Of a DNA stretch of 64,000 bases, positions 53,103-61,243 are shown one piece after another. The position numbers and the translations under genes are program-made. Numbering within the stretch: the stretch's first letter is position 1; each line of letters opens with the position of its first letter. The notes under the pieces were generated by a model. That model did no database searches. It had not been told where the DNA came from and saw nothing but the letters and a program-made list of their open reading frames with translations. Source of the stretch: Sinomonas atrocyanea (GTDB lineage Bacteria; Actinomycetota; Actinomycetes; Actinomycetales; Micrococcaceae); assembly GCF_030811715.1 (NCBI RefSeq), contig NZ_JAUSRH010000001.1:310001-374000 (forward strand), written 5' to 3'.

Positions 53103-53595
53103 TGAGGCGTCCCGGGATCACCCCGGTGCGGGCCATCAGGGCCGAATCCTCCTCGTGGCGCCGGCGCAGCCGGGCGTCGATCTCGGCGGACGCCCGCACC
53201 TGCCCCACGAACCATGCCCAGCCCGCGCGCAGCGCCCGGGTGAGCTGGCCGAAGTCGGGCAGGCCGAGCAGGTCTCCGGAGGTGTCCGGGAGGGACGTGG
53301 GCGGAACCAGGTCGCGCGCTGTCTGTTCCCGATCCGCGGCGAGCGGGAGGCGGGCGGCCGACGGCGGGTTCGTGGCCGCCGTCGTGCGCGCCGCGGCCGC
53401 TGCGGGTACGGGGTGAGGACGGCGCGCGGGCCTGCGCTCGGCGGGGCGGAGCGGGTGGGCGAGCCGCTCGTGGACGGGCGAGCCGGCGCGGTCCGCGGCA
53501 TCGCCGCGGCGCGCGTCGAGGGCGTGGGCGTCGGGGATCCGTGCGGCCGAGCCGTGGTCGGAGGAGGAGGGTGCGGTGCTGGTCTTCGTTGCCAT
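53098..53595 (-). CDS. Hypothetical protein (165 aa)
   Basis: A 165-residue protein. The first 90 residues are Ala/Pro/Arg-rich and probably disordered. The C-terminal part (VPPTSLPDTSGDLLGLPDF, LTRALRAGWAWFVGQVRASAEIDARL) is helical, with conserved Trp and Arg. The ATG at 53595 (MATKTSTAPSSSD) is chosen over a far longer artefactual frame. The stop lies inside the repeat array at 53098. It is divergent from the ArsR-type regulator. Family not recognised. Confidence 0.55.
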   Translation of the reverse strand: MATKTSTAPSSSDHGSAARIPDAHALDARRGDAADRAGSPVHERLAHPLRPAERRPARRPHPVPAAAAARTTAATNPPSAARLPLAADREQTARDLVPPTSLPDTSGDLLGLPDFGQLTRALRAGWAWFVGQVRASAEIDARLRRRHEEDSALMARTGVIPGRLM

Positions 53596-53676
53596 GTCCA
53601 GAAGTCTGCGCGGCCCGCACCGACTGCGAAACGATTCGGCCCTCACCGAATCCTCGACCGGGGCGGGGGCGAAACC

Positions 53677-53682
53677 TACGCT
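53677..53682 (+). promoter_or_regulatory. -10 box of the regulator at 53689 (leaderless)
   Basis: TACGCT, six bases, ATG. Confidence 0.5.
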
Positions 53683-53688
53683 GATCCC

Positions 53689-54678
53689 ATGCTGATCACG
53701 CTCACGAGCGAGGACCTCACGAAGGTCCACTTCCAGGCCTCCCCGCTCTGGGAGACGGTGACGAGCCTGCGGGCGCTGCAGGCCGGGACGCCGCTGCACC
53801 GGCCCTGGATCACCGAGGCACGCCAGCGCATCTCCGCGAGCGGCGACCCGCTCTCCCGCGAGCACCTGCGCGTCCTCACGACCCTCGTGCAGCCCAAGGG
53901 CTTCATCGCCGATTCCCTGACGCCGACCCCTACCCGGGCGGACACCTTCGCGGAGGCCCTGGACGCCGTCGCCGAGGTCCCCGCCGAGCTGTGGGCCCGC
54001 GACTTCGACAGCCTCGAGAAATGCCAGCTCGCGGGCTACATGCGGGCCACCCTCACCGAGCTGCGGGCCGACATGGAGGCCTCGGTACCCCGCATCGTGG
54101 CGGCGCTGCGCTGGTACTGGACCACGGCGCTCGAGCCCTACTGGCCACGGCTGCGCTCGGTGCTGCTCGCCGACATCGACTCGCGCCTGGACGACCTCGC
54201 GCGGTTCGGGATCCAGGAGGTGTTCAAGACCCTGCACCCGAGCGTGCGCCCCACGGACACCGGCCTGGAGATCACCCGCGGCTGCGAGGCGACGGAGCGG
54301 CCCAAGCCGGGCAGCGGCCTCATTCTCGTGCCCAACGCCTTCGTGTGGCCCAACACGCTCGTGCTCAACATCGCCCCGTTCGTCCCCACGATCACGTACG
54401 CGCCGCGGGGCGTCGGGCGACTGTGGGAGGCGACGCGGGAGACGCGCGAGTCCCCGGTCTCGCGGCTGCTCGGGCGCACGCGGGCGCAGATCCTCGCCCA
54501 GCTGGACGTGCCGATGACGACGACGCAGCTCGCCTGCGCGCTCGACCTCGCCGCCGGGACGGTCAACGCGCACCTCAAGGTGCTCGCGGAGTCGGGGCTG
54601 ACGGAGCCGGTGCGAGCCGGGCGCGAGGTGTTCTACCAGCGCGGGCGCGTGGGCGAGGAGCTCCTGGCCCGGGCCTGA
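53689..54678 (+). CDS. ArsR-type HTH regulator with long N-terminal domain (DUF5937-like)
   Basis: A 329-residue protein. The N-terminal 240 residues form an uncharacterised effector-like domain (VHFQASPLWETVTSLRAL, then DIDSRLDDLARFGIQEVFKTLHP). The C-terminal 75 residues are an ArsR-type winged helix (MTTTQLACALDLAAGTVNAHLKVLAESGL, then GREVFYQRG). Such proteins usually control an adjacent exporter, but none is next to it here. The ATG at 53689 has TACGCT six bases upstream and no ribosome site, so it is leaderless. Confidence 0.85.
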   Translation: MLITLTSEDLTKVHFQASPLWETVTSLRALQAGTPLHRPWITEARQRISASGDPLSREHLRVLTTLVQPKGFIADSLTPTPTRADTFAEALDAVAEVPAELWARDFDSLEKCQLAGYMRATLTELRADMEASVPRIVAALRWYWTTALEPYWPRLRSVLLADIDSRLDDLARFGIQEVFKTLHPSVRPTDTGLEITRGCEATERPKPGSGLILVPNAFVWPNTLVLNIAPFVPTITYAPRGVGRLWEATRETRESPVSRLLGRTRAQILAQLDVPMTTTQLACALDLAAGTVNAHLKVLAESGLTEPVRAGREVFYQRGRVGEELLARA

Positions 54679-54687
54679 CTTCTCATG

Positions 54688-54846
54688 GCGACGTAGGTGA
54701 CTCCCCAACCCGACGGAGGTGGCTCCTCAACGTGGGTCCGTTCAGGAGTCACCTCCGCCCTGTCGAGGAGTCACGTCCGCTCCGTTGAGGAGTCACCTAC
54801 GCTCCGTCGAGGAGTCAGCTACGCACCGTTGGGGAGTCAGGTCCGC
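54688..54846. repeat. 22-bp intergenic repeat array, head-to-head (locus 6)
   Basis: Two units in GGTGACTCC orientation, then about five in the opposite GGAGTCACC orientation, with several base changes (CTCCC, CAGCT, CAGGT variants). The array abuts the stop codon of the acyl-CoA-dehydrogenase-like gene at 54847. Confidence 0.88.
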
Positions 54847-56070
54847 CTAGCGGGCGCCCGCGGGCGTCGCCTCGCCGATGCTGTGCAGGGCCACGGGCGA
54901 GGTCCCGTTGACGAACCAGTCCCCCAGCCCGCGGGCCTTGAACGCCACCGGGTTGTGCGTCGCCACGGTGCGGGCGTTGCGCCAGTGCCGGTCGAGCGCC
55001 TTGCCGCGGGACACCGCGGAGGCTCCGGCCGTGTCGAAGAGCTGCTGCGCTGCGTCGATCACGAGCGGCGGCACGGCTACCTGGGCGAGGTCGACGGCGA
55101 CCGCTCCCCGCGCGTAGCGGTCCTCGGCGGAGGCGTCGGGGCCGAGCGCGAGGGCGGCGTCGAGCTCGCGGGCCGCGGCGAGCACCGAAGACTCCGCGGC
55201 GAACGACTTCGCCGCCAGCTGGCCCACGAGGTTCAGGATGAGCGGGTCCTCGCGGAACAGCTGCCCGGACCCGGTCGAGAACGTGCGGGTCCGCTTCGCC
55301 ACGAGCGCCGACGCGTCGCGCACCACGGCCTTGCCGATCCCCGCGAGCACGGACAGGAGCATGAGCTGGAGGAAGGCCGGCTCATGAGTGGTCGACTCCG
55401 TGCGCGGCACGACGTCCTCGGCCGGGATGGGCACATCGCGGAACACGGCCGTGCCCGTGCCGGTCATCTGCTGGCCGAACCCGTCCCAGTCGTCGCGGAC
55501 CTCCACGCCGGCGTGCCCGGTCGGCGCGATCGCGTACACCCTCGCCGCCGACCCCTCGGGCGAGGCCATGACGGCCACTGCGTCGGCGAAGATCGTCCCG
55601 GTCGTGTAGTACTTCTCGCCGGTGAGCAGCCACCCGCCCTCGGCCGCGGGGACGAGGCTGGTCGCCACGGTGCCGAGCGCGTTGCCGGACCGCTCGGTGG
55701 CGGCGTTGCCGAAGATCACGCCGTCGACGACGCGGCCGAACCACCGCGCGCGGAACGCCTCGTCCTGCAGCGCGATGGTCTCGACGAACGCGAAGTGCGA
55801 GCGCAGCAGGTGCCCCACCGAGGAGTCCGCCGCGGCGAGGTCGATGAGCAGCCGGACGAGGGTCTCGATGGACGCGCCGAAGCCGCCGTACTCGACAGGC
55901 ACCCGCAGGCGACCGAACCCGGTGTCCTTGAGCCACCCGACCTGCTCGAACGGCAGGTTCCTGGCCAGCTCGCGGTCGAGTGCACCCCCCTCGATCCGCG
56001 CGAAGACCGGTGCGAAGCGCTCGGCGAGCTCCACGTACGAGGCGGAACCGCCCGACGTCGTGCGTCCCAT
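54847..56070 (-). CDS. Acyl-CoA-dehydrogenase-fold flavoprotein (DszC/SfnB-like monooxygenase)
   Basis: A 407-residue protein of the acyl-CoA dehydrogenase superfamily. It is closest in style to DszC/SfnB: LPFEQVGWLKDTGFGRLRVPVEYGG, DSSVGHLLRSHFAFVE, WLLTGEKYYTTGTIFAD and HWRNARTVATHNPVAFKARGLGDW. These group-D flavin monooxygenases use reduced FMN to oxidise organosulfur compounds. The ATG at 56070 has GAGGGG upstream. It is divergent from sfnG and its riboswitch, and the flavin reductase at 50130 could supply FMNH2. Confidence 0.88.
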   Translation of the reverse strand: MGRTTSGGSASYVELAERFAPVFARIEGGALDRELARNLPFEQVGWLKDTGFGRLRVPVEYGGFGASIETLVRLLIDLAAADSSVGHLLRSHFAFVETIALQDEAFRARWFGRVVDGVIFGNAATERSGNALGTVATSLVPAAEGGWLLTGEKYYTTGTIFADAVAVMASPEGSAARVYAIAPTGHAGVEVRDDWDGFGQQMTGTGTAVFRDVPIPAEDVVPRTESTTHEPAFLQLMLLSVLAGIGKAVVRDASALVAKRTRTFSTGSGQLFREDPLILNLVGQLAAKSFAAESSVLAAARELDAALALGPDASAEDRYARGAVAVDLAQVAVPPLVIDAAQQLFDTAGASAVSRGKALDRHWRNARTVATHNPVAFKARGLGDWFVNGTSPVALHSIGEATPAGAR

Positions 56071-56368
56071 CAGTGCATTCCCCTCTCCGGCGGGCCGCCC
56101 GGCGGGCTCGCCACCGAACAGTATTCGGCGAGGCGGCCGCCCCCGCGAGTGTGACGAAATAATTTGCATCGTTACGACCCTTCCGGCCAGAATCAGACTG
56201 ACCATCCCGAGCGGCCGAGAGATCTGGATCTGTGACGCCGCAGCAACCCTGGCCCCGACGTCCGCAGACACGGCGGCGGAGCCGAAGGTGCTACTGCCAG
56301 AAGCGATGGTGAGAGCTATGGAGCCTCGGCCCGAGCCCCACGTCGCGCCCGCACGTAAGGAGCGCACT
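56071..56368. promoter_or_regulatory. Divergent promoter region of the sulfur genes
   Basis: 298 bases holding ACGAAA-N11-GTTACG at 56154-56176 and the SAM riboswitch at 56201. The bases 56311-56368 link the riboswitch to the sfnG start and contain AAGGAG. Confidence 0.6.
56201..56310 (+). ncRNA. SAM-I (S-box) riboswitch upstream of sfnG
   Basis: P1 ACCATC/GATGGT, then GAGCGGCCGAGAGAT, GACGCCGCAGCAACC and GGTGCTACTGCC in S-box order, P2 GCGGC/GCCGC. The P3/P4 region is longer than in the copy at 50905. It lies 58 bases before sfnG, so transcriptional or ribosome-site control of the sulfur operon is expected when SAM is abundant. Confidence 0.92.
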
Positions 56369-57562
56369 ATGTCCTTGTCTGGGATCGACCTCGAGACCCC
56401 GCTGAAGTTTGCCTACTGGGTCCCCAACGTCTCCGGCGGCCTCGTCGTCTCGACCATCGAGCAGCGGACCAACTGGGAGTTCGAGTACAACCGGAAGCTC
56501 GCCCGCATCGCGGAGAACTCGGGCTTCGAGTACGCGCTGACGCAGACCCGCTACGCCGCGAGCTACGGCGCGGACAAGCAGCACGAGGCCACCTCGTTCA
56601 GCCTCGCGCTCCTGCTGGCCACCGAGCGGCTCAAGGTCATCTCGGCCGTGCACCCGGGCATGTGGCACCCGGGGGTGCTCGCGAAGTTCATCATCACCGC
56701 GGACCACCTCTCCGGCGGCCGCGCGGCTGTGAACGTCGTCTCCGGGTGGCTCAAGGACGAGTTCGTGAACTTCGGCCTCGAGTGGCTCGAGCACGACGAG
56801 CGGTACGTCCGCACCGAGGAGTTCATCGACGTCCTCCGCGGCCTGTGGACGCAGAAGGAGTACTCGCAGTCGGGCAAGTACTACAACATCTCCGACTTCA
56901 CCCTGAACCCCGCCCCGGTGGACGTCCCGGGCCGCGCGCACCCGGAGATCTTCTTCGGCGGCAACTCGACGGCCGCGCAGGCCGCCGCCGGCCGCACCGC
57001 GGACTGGTACTTCTCCAACGGCCGCGACATCGAGGGCTTCAAGGAGAACATCGCCGGCGTCCTGGCCGCCGCGCAGCACGGGCGCACGGCCCCCGCCGCC
57101 CCGCGCTTCGGCCTCAACGGCTTCGTGATCGCCCGCGGCACGGAGAAGGAGGCCCAGGACACGCTCCGCGAGATCATCGCCAAGGCGCACCGGCCTGCCG
57201 TCGAGGGCTTCGCCGCCGCGGTCAAGGAGGCCGGCCAGTCCACCAAGGACGGCAAGGGCATGTGGGAGGACTCGACGTTCGAGGACCTCGTCCAGTACAA
57301 CGACGGCTTCCGGACCAAGCTGATCGGCACCCCCGAGCAGATCGCCGAGCGGATCGTCGAGTACAAGAAGATCGGGGTGAACCTCTTCCTCACCGGCTAC
57401 CTGCACTTCCAGGAGGAGCTCGAGGCGTTCGGCCGCGACGTCCTCCCGATCGTGCGCGAGCTCGAGGCGGACCTCGCCCGCGCCCACGGCACGGAGCTGC
57501 GCACGGACCTCCTGCCGGTGACGAACTTCAGCTCGCCCGACCTCGCCGGGGCGAGCGCCTGA
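56369..57562 (+). CDS. sfnG: LLM-class flavin monooxygenase, dimethylsulfone monooxygenase SfnG
   Basis: A 397-residue FMN-dependent TIM-barrel monooxygenase. It carries FAYWVPNVSGGLVVSTIEQR, SAVHPGMWHPGVLAKF, GRAAVNVVSGWLKDEFVNFG and FFGGNSTAAQAAAGRTADWYF. These agree with SfnG, which cleaves dimethylsulfone to methanesulfinate with reduced FMN during sulfur starvation. AAGGAG is seven bases before the ATG at 56369. The stop overlaps the next start as TGATG, and the gene is first in a three-gene operon under the SAM-I riboswitch. Confidence 0.9.
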   Translation: MSLSGIDLETPLKFAYWVPNVSGGLVVSTIEQRTNWEFEYNRKLARIAENSGFEYALTQTRYAASYGADKQHEATSFSLALLLATERLKVISAVHPGMWHPGVLAKFIITADHLSGGRAAVNVVSGWLKDEFVNFGLEWLEHDERYVRTEEFIDVLRGLWTQKEYSQSGKYYNISDFTLNPAPVDVPGRAHPEIFFGGNSTAAQAAAGRTADWYFSNGRDIEGFKENIAGVLAAAQHGRTAPAAPRFGLNGFVIARGTEKEAQDTLREIIAKAHRPAVEGFAAAVKEAGQSTKDGKGMWEDSTFEDLVQYNDGFRTKLIGTPEQIAERIVEYKKIGVNLFLTGYLHFQEELEAFGRDVLPIVRELEADLARAHGTELRTDLLPVTNFSSPDLAGASA

Positions 57563-58929
57563 TGGCGGAGCGCCAGTTCGGCTTCCGCACCCGCGCCCTG
57601 CACGCCGGCGGAACGCCCGACGCCGAGCACGGCGCCCGGGCTGTCCCCATCTACCAGTCGACCTCGTTCGTGTTCAAGGACTCGGACGACGCCGCGAACC
57701 TCTTCGCCCTGCAGAAGTACGGCAACATCTACTCGCGCATCGGCAACCCCACCGTCGCGGCCTTCGAGGAGCGCATCGCCTCGCTCGAGGGCGGCATCGG
57801 CGCGGTCGCGACGAGCTCGGGCATGGCCGCGGAGTTCATCACGTTCGCCGCGCTCACCCAGGCCGGGGACCACATCGTCGCCTCCTCCAAGCTGTACGGC
57901 GGCACCATCACCCAGCTCGACGTGACGCTGCGCCGGTTCGGGGTCGAGACCACGTTCGTGGACTCGACCGACCCGGCCGCGTTCAGGGCGGCCCTGCGCG
58001 AGAACACCAAGGCCGTGTACACCGAGGTGGTGGCCAACCCCTCCGGCGACATCGCCGACCTGGCCGGCCTCGCCGCCGTCGCCCATGAGCACGGCGTGCC
58101 GCTCGTGGTCGACTCGACGCTCACGCCGCCGTATATCCTGCGGCCGATCGAGCACGGGGCGGACATCGTGATCCACTCCGCCACGAAGTTCCTCGGGGGC
58201 CACGGCACCACGCTCGGCGGCGTGGTGGTCGAGTCCGGCACGTTCGACTGGGGCAACGGCAAGTTCCCCTCCATGACCGAGCCGGTGCCCAGCTACGGCA
58301 ACGTCTCGTGGTGGGGCAACTTCGGCGAGTACGGGTTCCTCACCAAGCTGCGCTCCGAGCAGCTGCGCGACATCGGCCCGTCCCTGTCCGCGCAGTCCGC
58401 GTTCCAGCTCCTGCAGGGCCTCGAGACGCTCCCGCAGCGCATGGACAACCACCTCGCCAACGCCCAGCGCGTCGCGGAGTGGCTCGAGGCCGACCCGCGC
58501 GTCACCTACGTGAACTACGCCGGGCTGCCCTCGCACCCGCAGCACGCATACGCGAAGGAGCTCCTCCCCCTCGGCGTGGGCTCCGTGTTCAGCTTCGGGG
58601 TGAAGGGCGGCCGCGAGGCCGGGGCCCGGTTCATCGAGGCGCTCCAGCTCGCCTCGCACCTGGCCAACATCGGCGACGCGCGCACCCTCGTGCTGCACCC
58701 GGGGTCCACCACCCACCAGCAGCTCTCCGCGGACCAGCTCGTCGCGGCGGGTGTCCCGGCGGACCTCATCCGCCTCTCCGTGGGGCTCGAGGACGTCGAG
58801 GACATCATCTGGGACCTGGACCAGGCGCTCGCCGCCTCGCAGGAAGTGGTGCAGCTCGAGCAGGAATTCGCGGCCCCGACGTACGACGGCGAAGCGTGCT
58901 CCCTGCCCGTGAAGGGAGCGAAGAAGTGA
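57562..58929 (+). CDS. O-acetylhomoserine sulfhydrylase-type PLP enzyme
   Basis: A 455-residue Cys/Met-metabolism PLP enzyme. The lysine is in HSATKFLGGHGTTLGG and the phosphate loop is SSGMAAEFI. It also has YGNIYSRIGNPTVAAFE, VVDSTLTPPY and HPGSTTHQQL. The size and these motifs fit O-acetylhomoserine or O-succinylhomoserine sulfhydrylase (MetY/MetZ) or methionine gamma-lyase; the first is favoured by the 455-residue length and the riboswitch. It overlaps sfnG by one base and the next gene by four, so the three are coupled. Confidence 0.92.
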   Translation: MAERQFGFRTRALHAGGTPDAEHGARAVPIYQSTSFVFKDSDDAANLFALQKYGNIYSRIGNPTVAAFEERIASLEGGIGAVATSSGMAAEFITFAALTQAGDHIVASSKLYGGTITQLDVTLRRFGVETTFVDSTDPAAFRAALRENTKAVYTEVVANPSGDIADLAGLAAVAHEHGVPLVVDSTLTPPYILRPIEHGADIVIHSATKFLGGHGTTLGGVVVESGTFDWGNGKFPSMTEPVPSYGNVSWWGNFGEYGFLTKLRSEQLRDIGPSLSAQSAFQLLQGLETLPQRMDNHLANAQRVAEWLEADPRVTYVNYAGLPSHPQHAYAKELLPLGVGSVFSFGVKGGREAGARFIEALQLASHLANIGDARTLVLHPGSTTHQQLSADQLVAAGVPADLIRLSVGLEDVEDIIWDLDQALAASQEVVQLEQEFAAPTYDGEACSLPVKGAKK

Positions 58930-59435
58930 GCGCCATCGGAACGACAGAACCGGCGCGCACGTGGGTGGGTCCCTCCGCCCCCGAGCGCCTGAGGATCCTG
59001 CGGGAGACGAAGGTCATCGCGATCGTCGGTGCCTCGGACAAGCCGAGCCGCGCGAGCTACTTCGTGGCCACGTACCTGCTCTCGTCCACGAAGTACCGCG
59101 TGTACTTCGTCAACCCGGTCGTGAAGACCATCCTGGGCCAGCCGGTCTACGCCTCGCTCGCGGAACTGCCCGAGACGCCGGACCTCGTCGAGGTGTTCCG
59201 CCGGCACGATGACCTCCCCGGCGTGCTCGAGGAGGCCAAGGCCGTGGGCGCCAAGACCATCTGGCTCCAGCTGGGCTCGTGGCACGAGGGGGTCGCGGCG
59301 GACGCCGAGGCCGCCGGCCTGAACGTGGTCATGGACCGCTGCGTGAAGATCGAGCACGCGCGCTTCCACGGCGGCCTGCACCTCGCGGGCTTCAACACGG
59401 GGGTCATCTCGAGCAAGCGCCAGGTCCTCGCCTAA
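58926..59435 (+). CDS. CoA-binding domain protein (YccU-like)
   Basis: A 169-residue Rossmann protein. It has KVIAIVGASDKPSRASYF, VYFVNPVVKTILGQPVYASLAEL, AKTIWLQLGSWHEG and VMDRCVKIEHARF. These match the CoA-binding family (PF02629-like/YccU), function unknown. The GTG at 58926 overlaps the previous stop as GTGA. It is commonly found behind MetY-type genes in Actinobacteria, which suggests a sulfur role. A paralogue is at 62619. It ends at the hairpin at 59479. Confidence 0.9.
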   Translation: MSAIGTTEPARTWVGPSAPERLRILRETKVIAIVGASDKPSRASYFVATYLLSSTKYRVYFVNPVVKTILGQPVYASLAELPETPDLVEVFRRHDDLPGVLEEAKAVGAKTIWLQLGSWHEGVAADAEAAGLNVVMDRCVKIEHARFHGGLHLAGFNTGVISSKRQVLA

Positions 59436-59478
59436 ACGTCTCGGGTACACATCTCGTCGCGGTTTCGCCCTTTCGGGT

Positions 59479-59527
59479 ACGACGCCGGCCGGTCGCCTTC
59501 GCGCAGAAGGTGGCCGGCCGGCGTCGT
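59479..59527. terminator. Terminator hairpin after the sulfur operon
   Basis: Long arms ACGACGCCGGCCGG...CCTTC / GAAGG...CCGGCCGGCGTCGT around GCGCA, with two mismatched pairs. It has the same design as the hairpins at 3817 and 61164. Confidence 0.8.
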
Positions 59528-59651
59528 CTGACTCCTCAGGGCGACGTAGCTGACTCCTCGTGGCGACGTAGGTGGCTCCTCAACACTGCGGAGGTGACTC
59601 CTCAACCGAGCGGAGGTGACTCCTCAACACTGCGCAGGTGACTCCTCAACG
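59528..59651. repeat. 22-bp intergenic repeat array (locus 7)
   Basis: About five and a half units in one orientation (core GGAGGTGACTCCTCAAC, early units with GTAGCTGACTCC), period 22 bp, directly following the terminator hairpin. Confidence 0.88.
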
Positions 59652-59702
59652 CATGGGGCGGCCGGGACGGGACGATCCGCACAGCGGCGACCCCTCGGCG
59701 TC

Positions 59703-59714
59703 GTACTTAAGTAC
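59703..59714. promoter_or_regulatory. Palindrome in the aldehyde dehydrogenase promoter
   Basis: GTACTTAAGTAC, a perfect 12-bp palindrome 36 bases before the start codon and AT-rich against its surroundings. It may be a regulator site or core promoter. Confidence 0.45.
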
Positions 59715-59750
59715 AGTGATCTGCGCCACCAAACAGGGCAAGATGGTGCC

Positions 59751-61139
59751 ATGACTAGCAGTGAGCCCGGATACCGTGTCCTGAATCCCGCCACCGGCGA
59801 GGTCGTCGAGACGTTCCCCACCGCGACAGACGCCGACGTCGAGTCCGCCCTCGCCTCCGCCCAGAGCGCCTTCGAGTCCTGGCGCGAGACCCCCATCGAG
59901 ACGCGCGCCAAGGTCGTCGCGCGCATCGCCGAGCTGTTCACCGAGCGCGCCGACGAGCTCGCCGCGATCATCACCGAGGAGATGGGCAAGCCGCTCTCCC
60001 AGTCCAAGGGCGAGGCCGAGTTCTGCACCGACATCTTCAACTACTTCGCCACCGAGGGCCCCGCCCTCGCAGCGGATACGGAGATCAAGACGTTCTCCGG
60101 CGGCCGGGCCGTGGTGCAGAAGCTGCCCGTGGGCCCGCTGCTGGGGATCATGCCGTGGAACTACCCGTACTACCAGGTGGCCCGCTTCGCGGCGCCGAAC
60201 CTCATGCTCGGCAACACGATCATCCTCAAGCACGCCGAGAACTGCCCCCGCTCGGCCCTCGCGATCCAGCAGATCATGGACGACGCCGGGGTGCCCCAGG
60301 GCGCCTACGTGAACCTCTTCGCCTCGCACGCGCAGATCGCGGACATCATCGCCGACCCGCGCCTCCAGGGCGTCTCCCTCACCGGCTCGGAGCGGGCCGG
60401 CGCGATCATCGGCGAGCTCGCCGGCAAGAACCTCAAGAAGGCCGTCCTCGAGCTCGGCGGCTCGGACCCGTTCGTGGTCCTCGACGCCGCCGACGTGGCC
60501 GCGGTCGCCGACACCGCCTGGGACACGCGCATGGAGAACACGGGCCAGGCCTGCAACTCCAACAAGCGCATGATCGTCATGGAGGACATCTTCGATGGCT
60601 TCGTGGCCCAGCTGACCGCCCGCGCCCAGGCCCTCACCCCGGGCGACCCGGCCGCCGACGCCGAGAACACCTACGCCCCGCTGTCCTCCCGCGCCGCGGC
60701 CGAAGGCCTCGCGGCCCAGGTGCAGGACGCCGTGGACAAGGGTGCCACGCTCCACGCAGGCGGCGTGCTCGGCGAGGGCGACGCCGCCTACTACGCCCCC
60801 GCGGTCCTCACCGGGGTCACCCCGGAGATGCGCGCCTACCGCGAGGAGCTGTTCGGCCCGGTCGCGGTCGTGTACAAGGTCGGCAGCGACGAGGAGGCCC
60901 TCCGCCTCGCCAACGACACCCCGTACGGCCTCGGCGGCGCCGTCTTCTCCACGGACACGGCCCGCGCGGAGAAGGTCGCCTCGCGCCTCGAGAGCGGCAT
61001 GTCCAACGTCAACACCCCGGCCGCCGAGGGCGCGGAGATGCCGTTCGGCGGGGTCAAGCGCTCGGGCTTCGGCCGCGAGCTCGGCCCCCTCGGCATGGAC
61101 GAGTTCGTCAACAAGCGCCTCTACTACGTCGCCGACTGA
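59751..61139 (+). CDS. NAD(P)-dependent succinate-semialdehyde/aldehyde dehydrogenase
   Basis: A 462-residue aldehyde dehydrogenase. The catalytic Cys is in NTGQACNSNKR and the Glu in LELGGSD. MPWNYPYYQVARF is the usual NAD-side motif, and EGAEMPFGGVKRSGFGRELG closes the protein. The sequence resembles the short NAD-dependent succinate-semialdehyde dehydrogenases (GabD/Sad group) of Actinobacteria; the substrate is inferred. The ATG at 59751 starts MTSSEPGYRVLNPATGEVV, after GATGGTGCC with no ribosome site, and a palindrome lies upstream. Confidence 0.93.
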   Translation: MTSSEPGYRVLNPATGEVVETFPTATDADVESALASAQSAFESWRETPIETRAKVVARIAELFTERADELAAIITEEMGKPLSQSKGEAEFCTDIFNYFATEGPALAADTEIKTFSGGRAVVQKLPVGPLLGIMPWNYPYYQVARFAAPNLMLGNTIILKHAENCPRSALAIQQIMDDAGVPQGAYVNLFASHAQIADIIADPRLQGVSLTGSERAGAIIGELAGKNLKKAVLELGGSDPFVVLDAADVAAVADTAWDTRMENTGQACNSNKRMIVMEDIFDGFVAQLTARAQALTPGDPAADAENTYAPLSSRAAAEGLAAQVQDAVDKGATLHAGGVLGEGDAAYYAPAVLTGVTPEMRAYREELFGPVAVVYKVGSDEEALRLANDTPYGLGGAVFSTDTARAEKVASRLESGMSNVNTPAAEGAEMPFGGVKRSGFGRELGPLGMDEFVNKRLYYVAD

Positions 61140-61163
61140 CCCGGAAGGACTCCCAGAAGGAGC

Positions 61164-61215
61164 ACGACGGCGGCCCGGTCGCCTTCCGCACGGAAGGTGA
61201 CCGGGCCGCCGTCGT
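61164..61215. terminator. Bidirectional terminator between convergent genes
   Basis: Arms ACGACGGCGGCCCGGTC...CCTTCCG / CGGAAGG...GACCGGGCCGCCGTCGT around CA, one internal mismatch. It lies 24 bases after the dehydrogenase stop and 28 before the end of the convergent gene. Confidence 0.85.
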
Positions 61216-61243
61216 ACTCCCGGGCCGCCGTGGGGCTGGGGTG

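Larger units (their letters stand above)
59436..59750. other. 315-bp intergenic region with a terminator, repeat array and operator
   Basis: It contains the hairpin at 59479, the 22-bp repeat array at 59528 and the palindrome at 59703. No gene seen. Confidence 0.6.
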
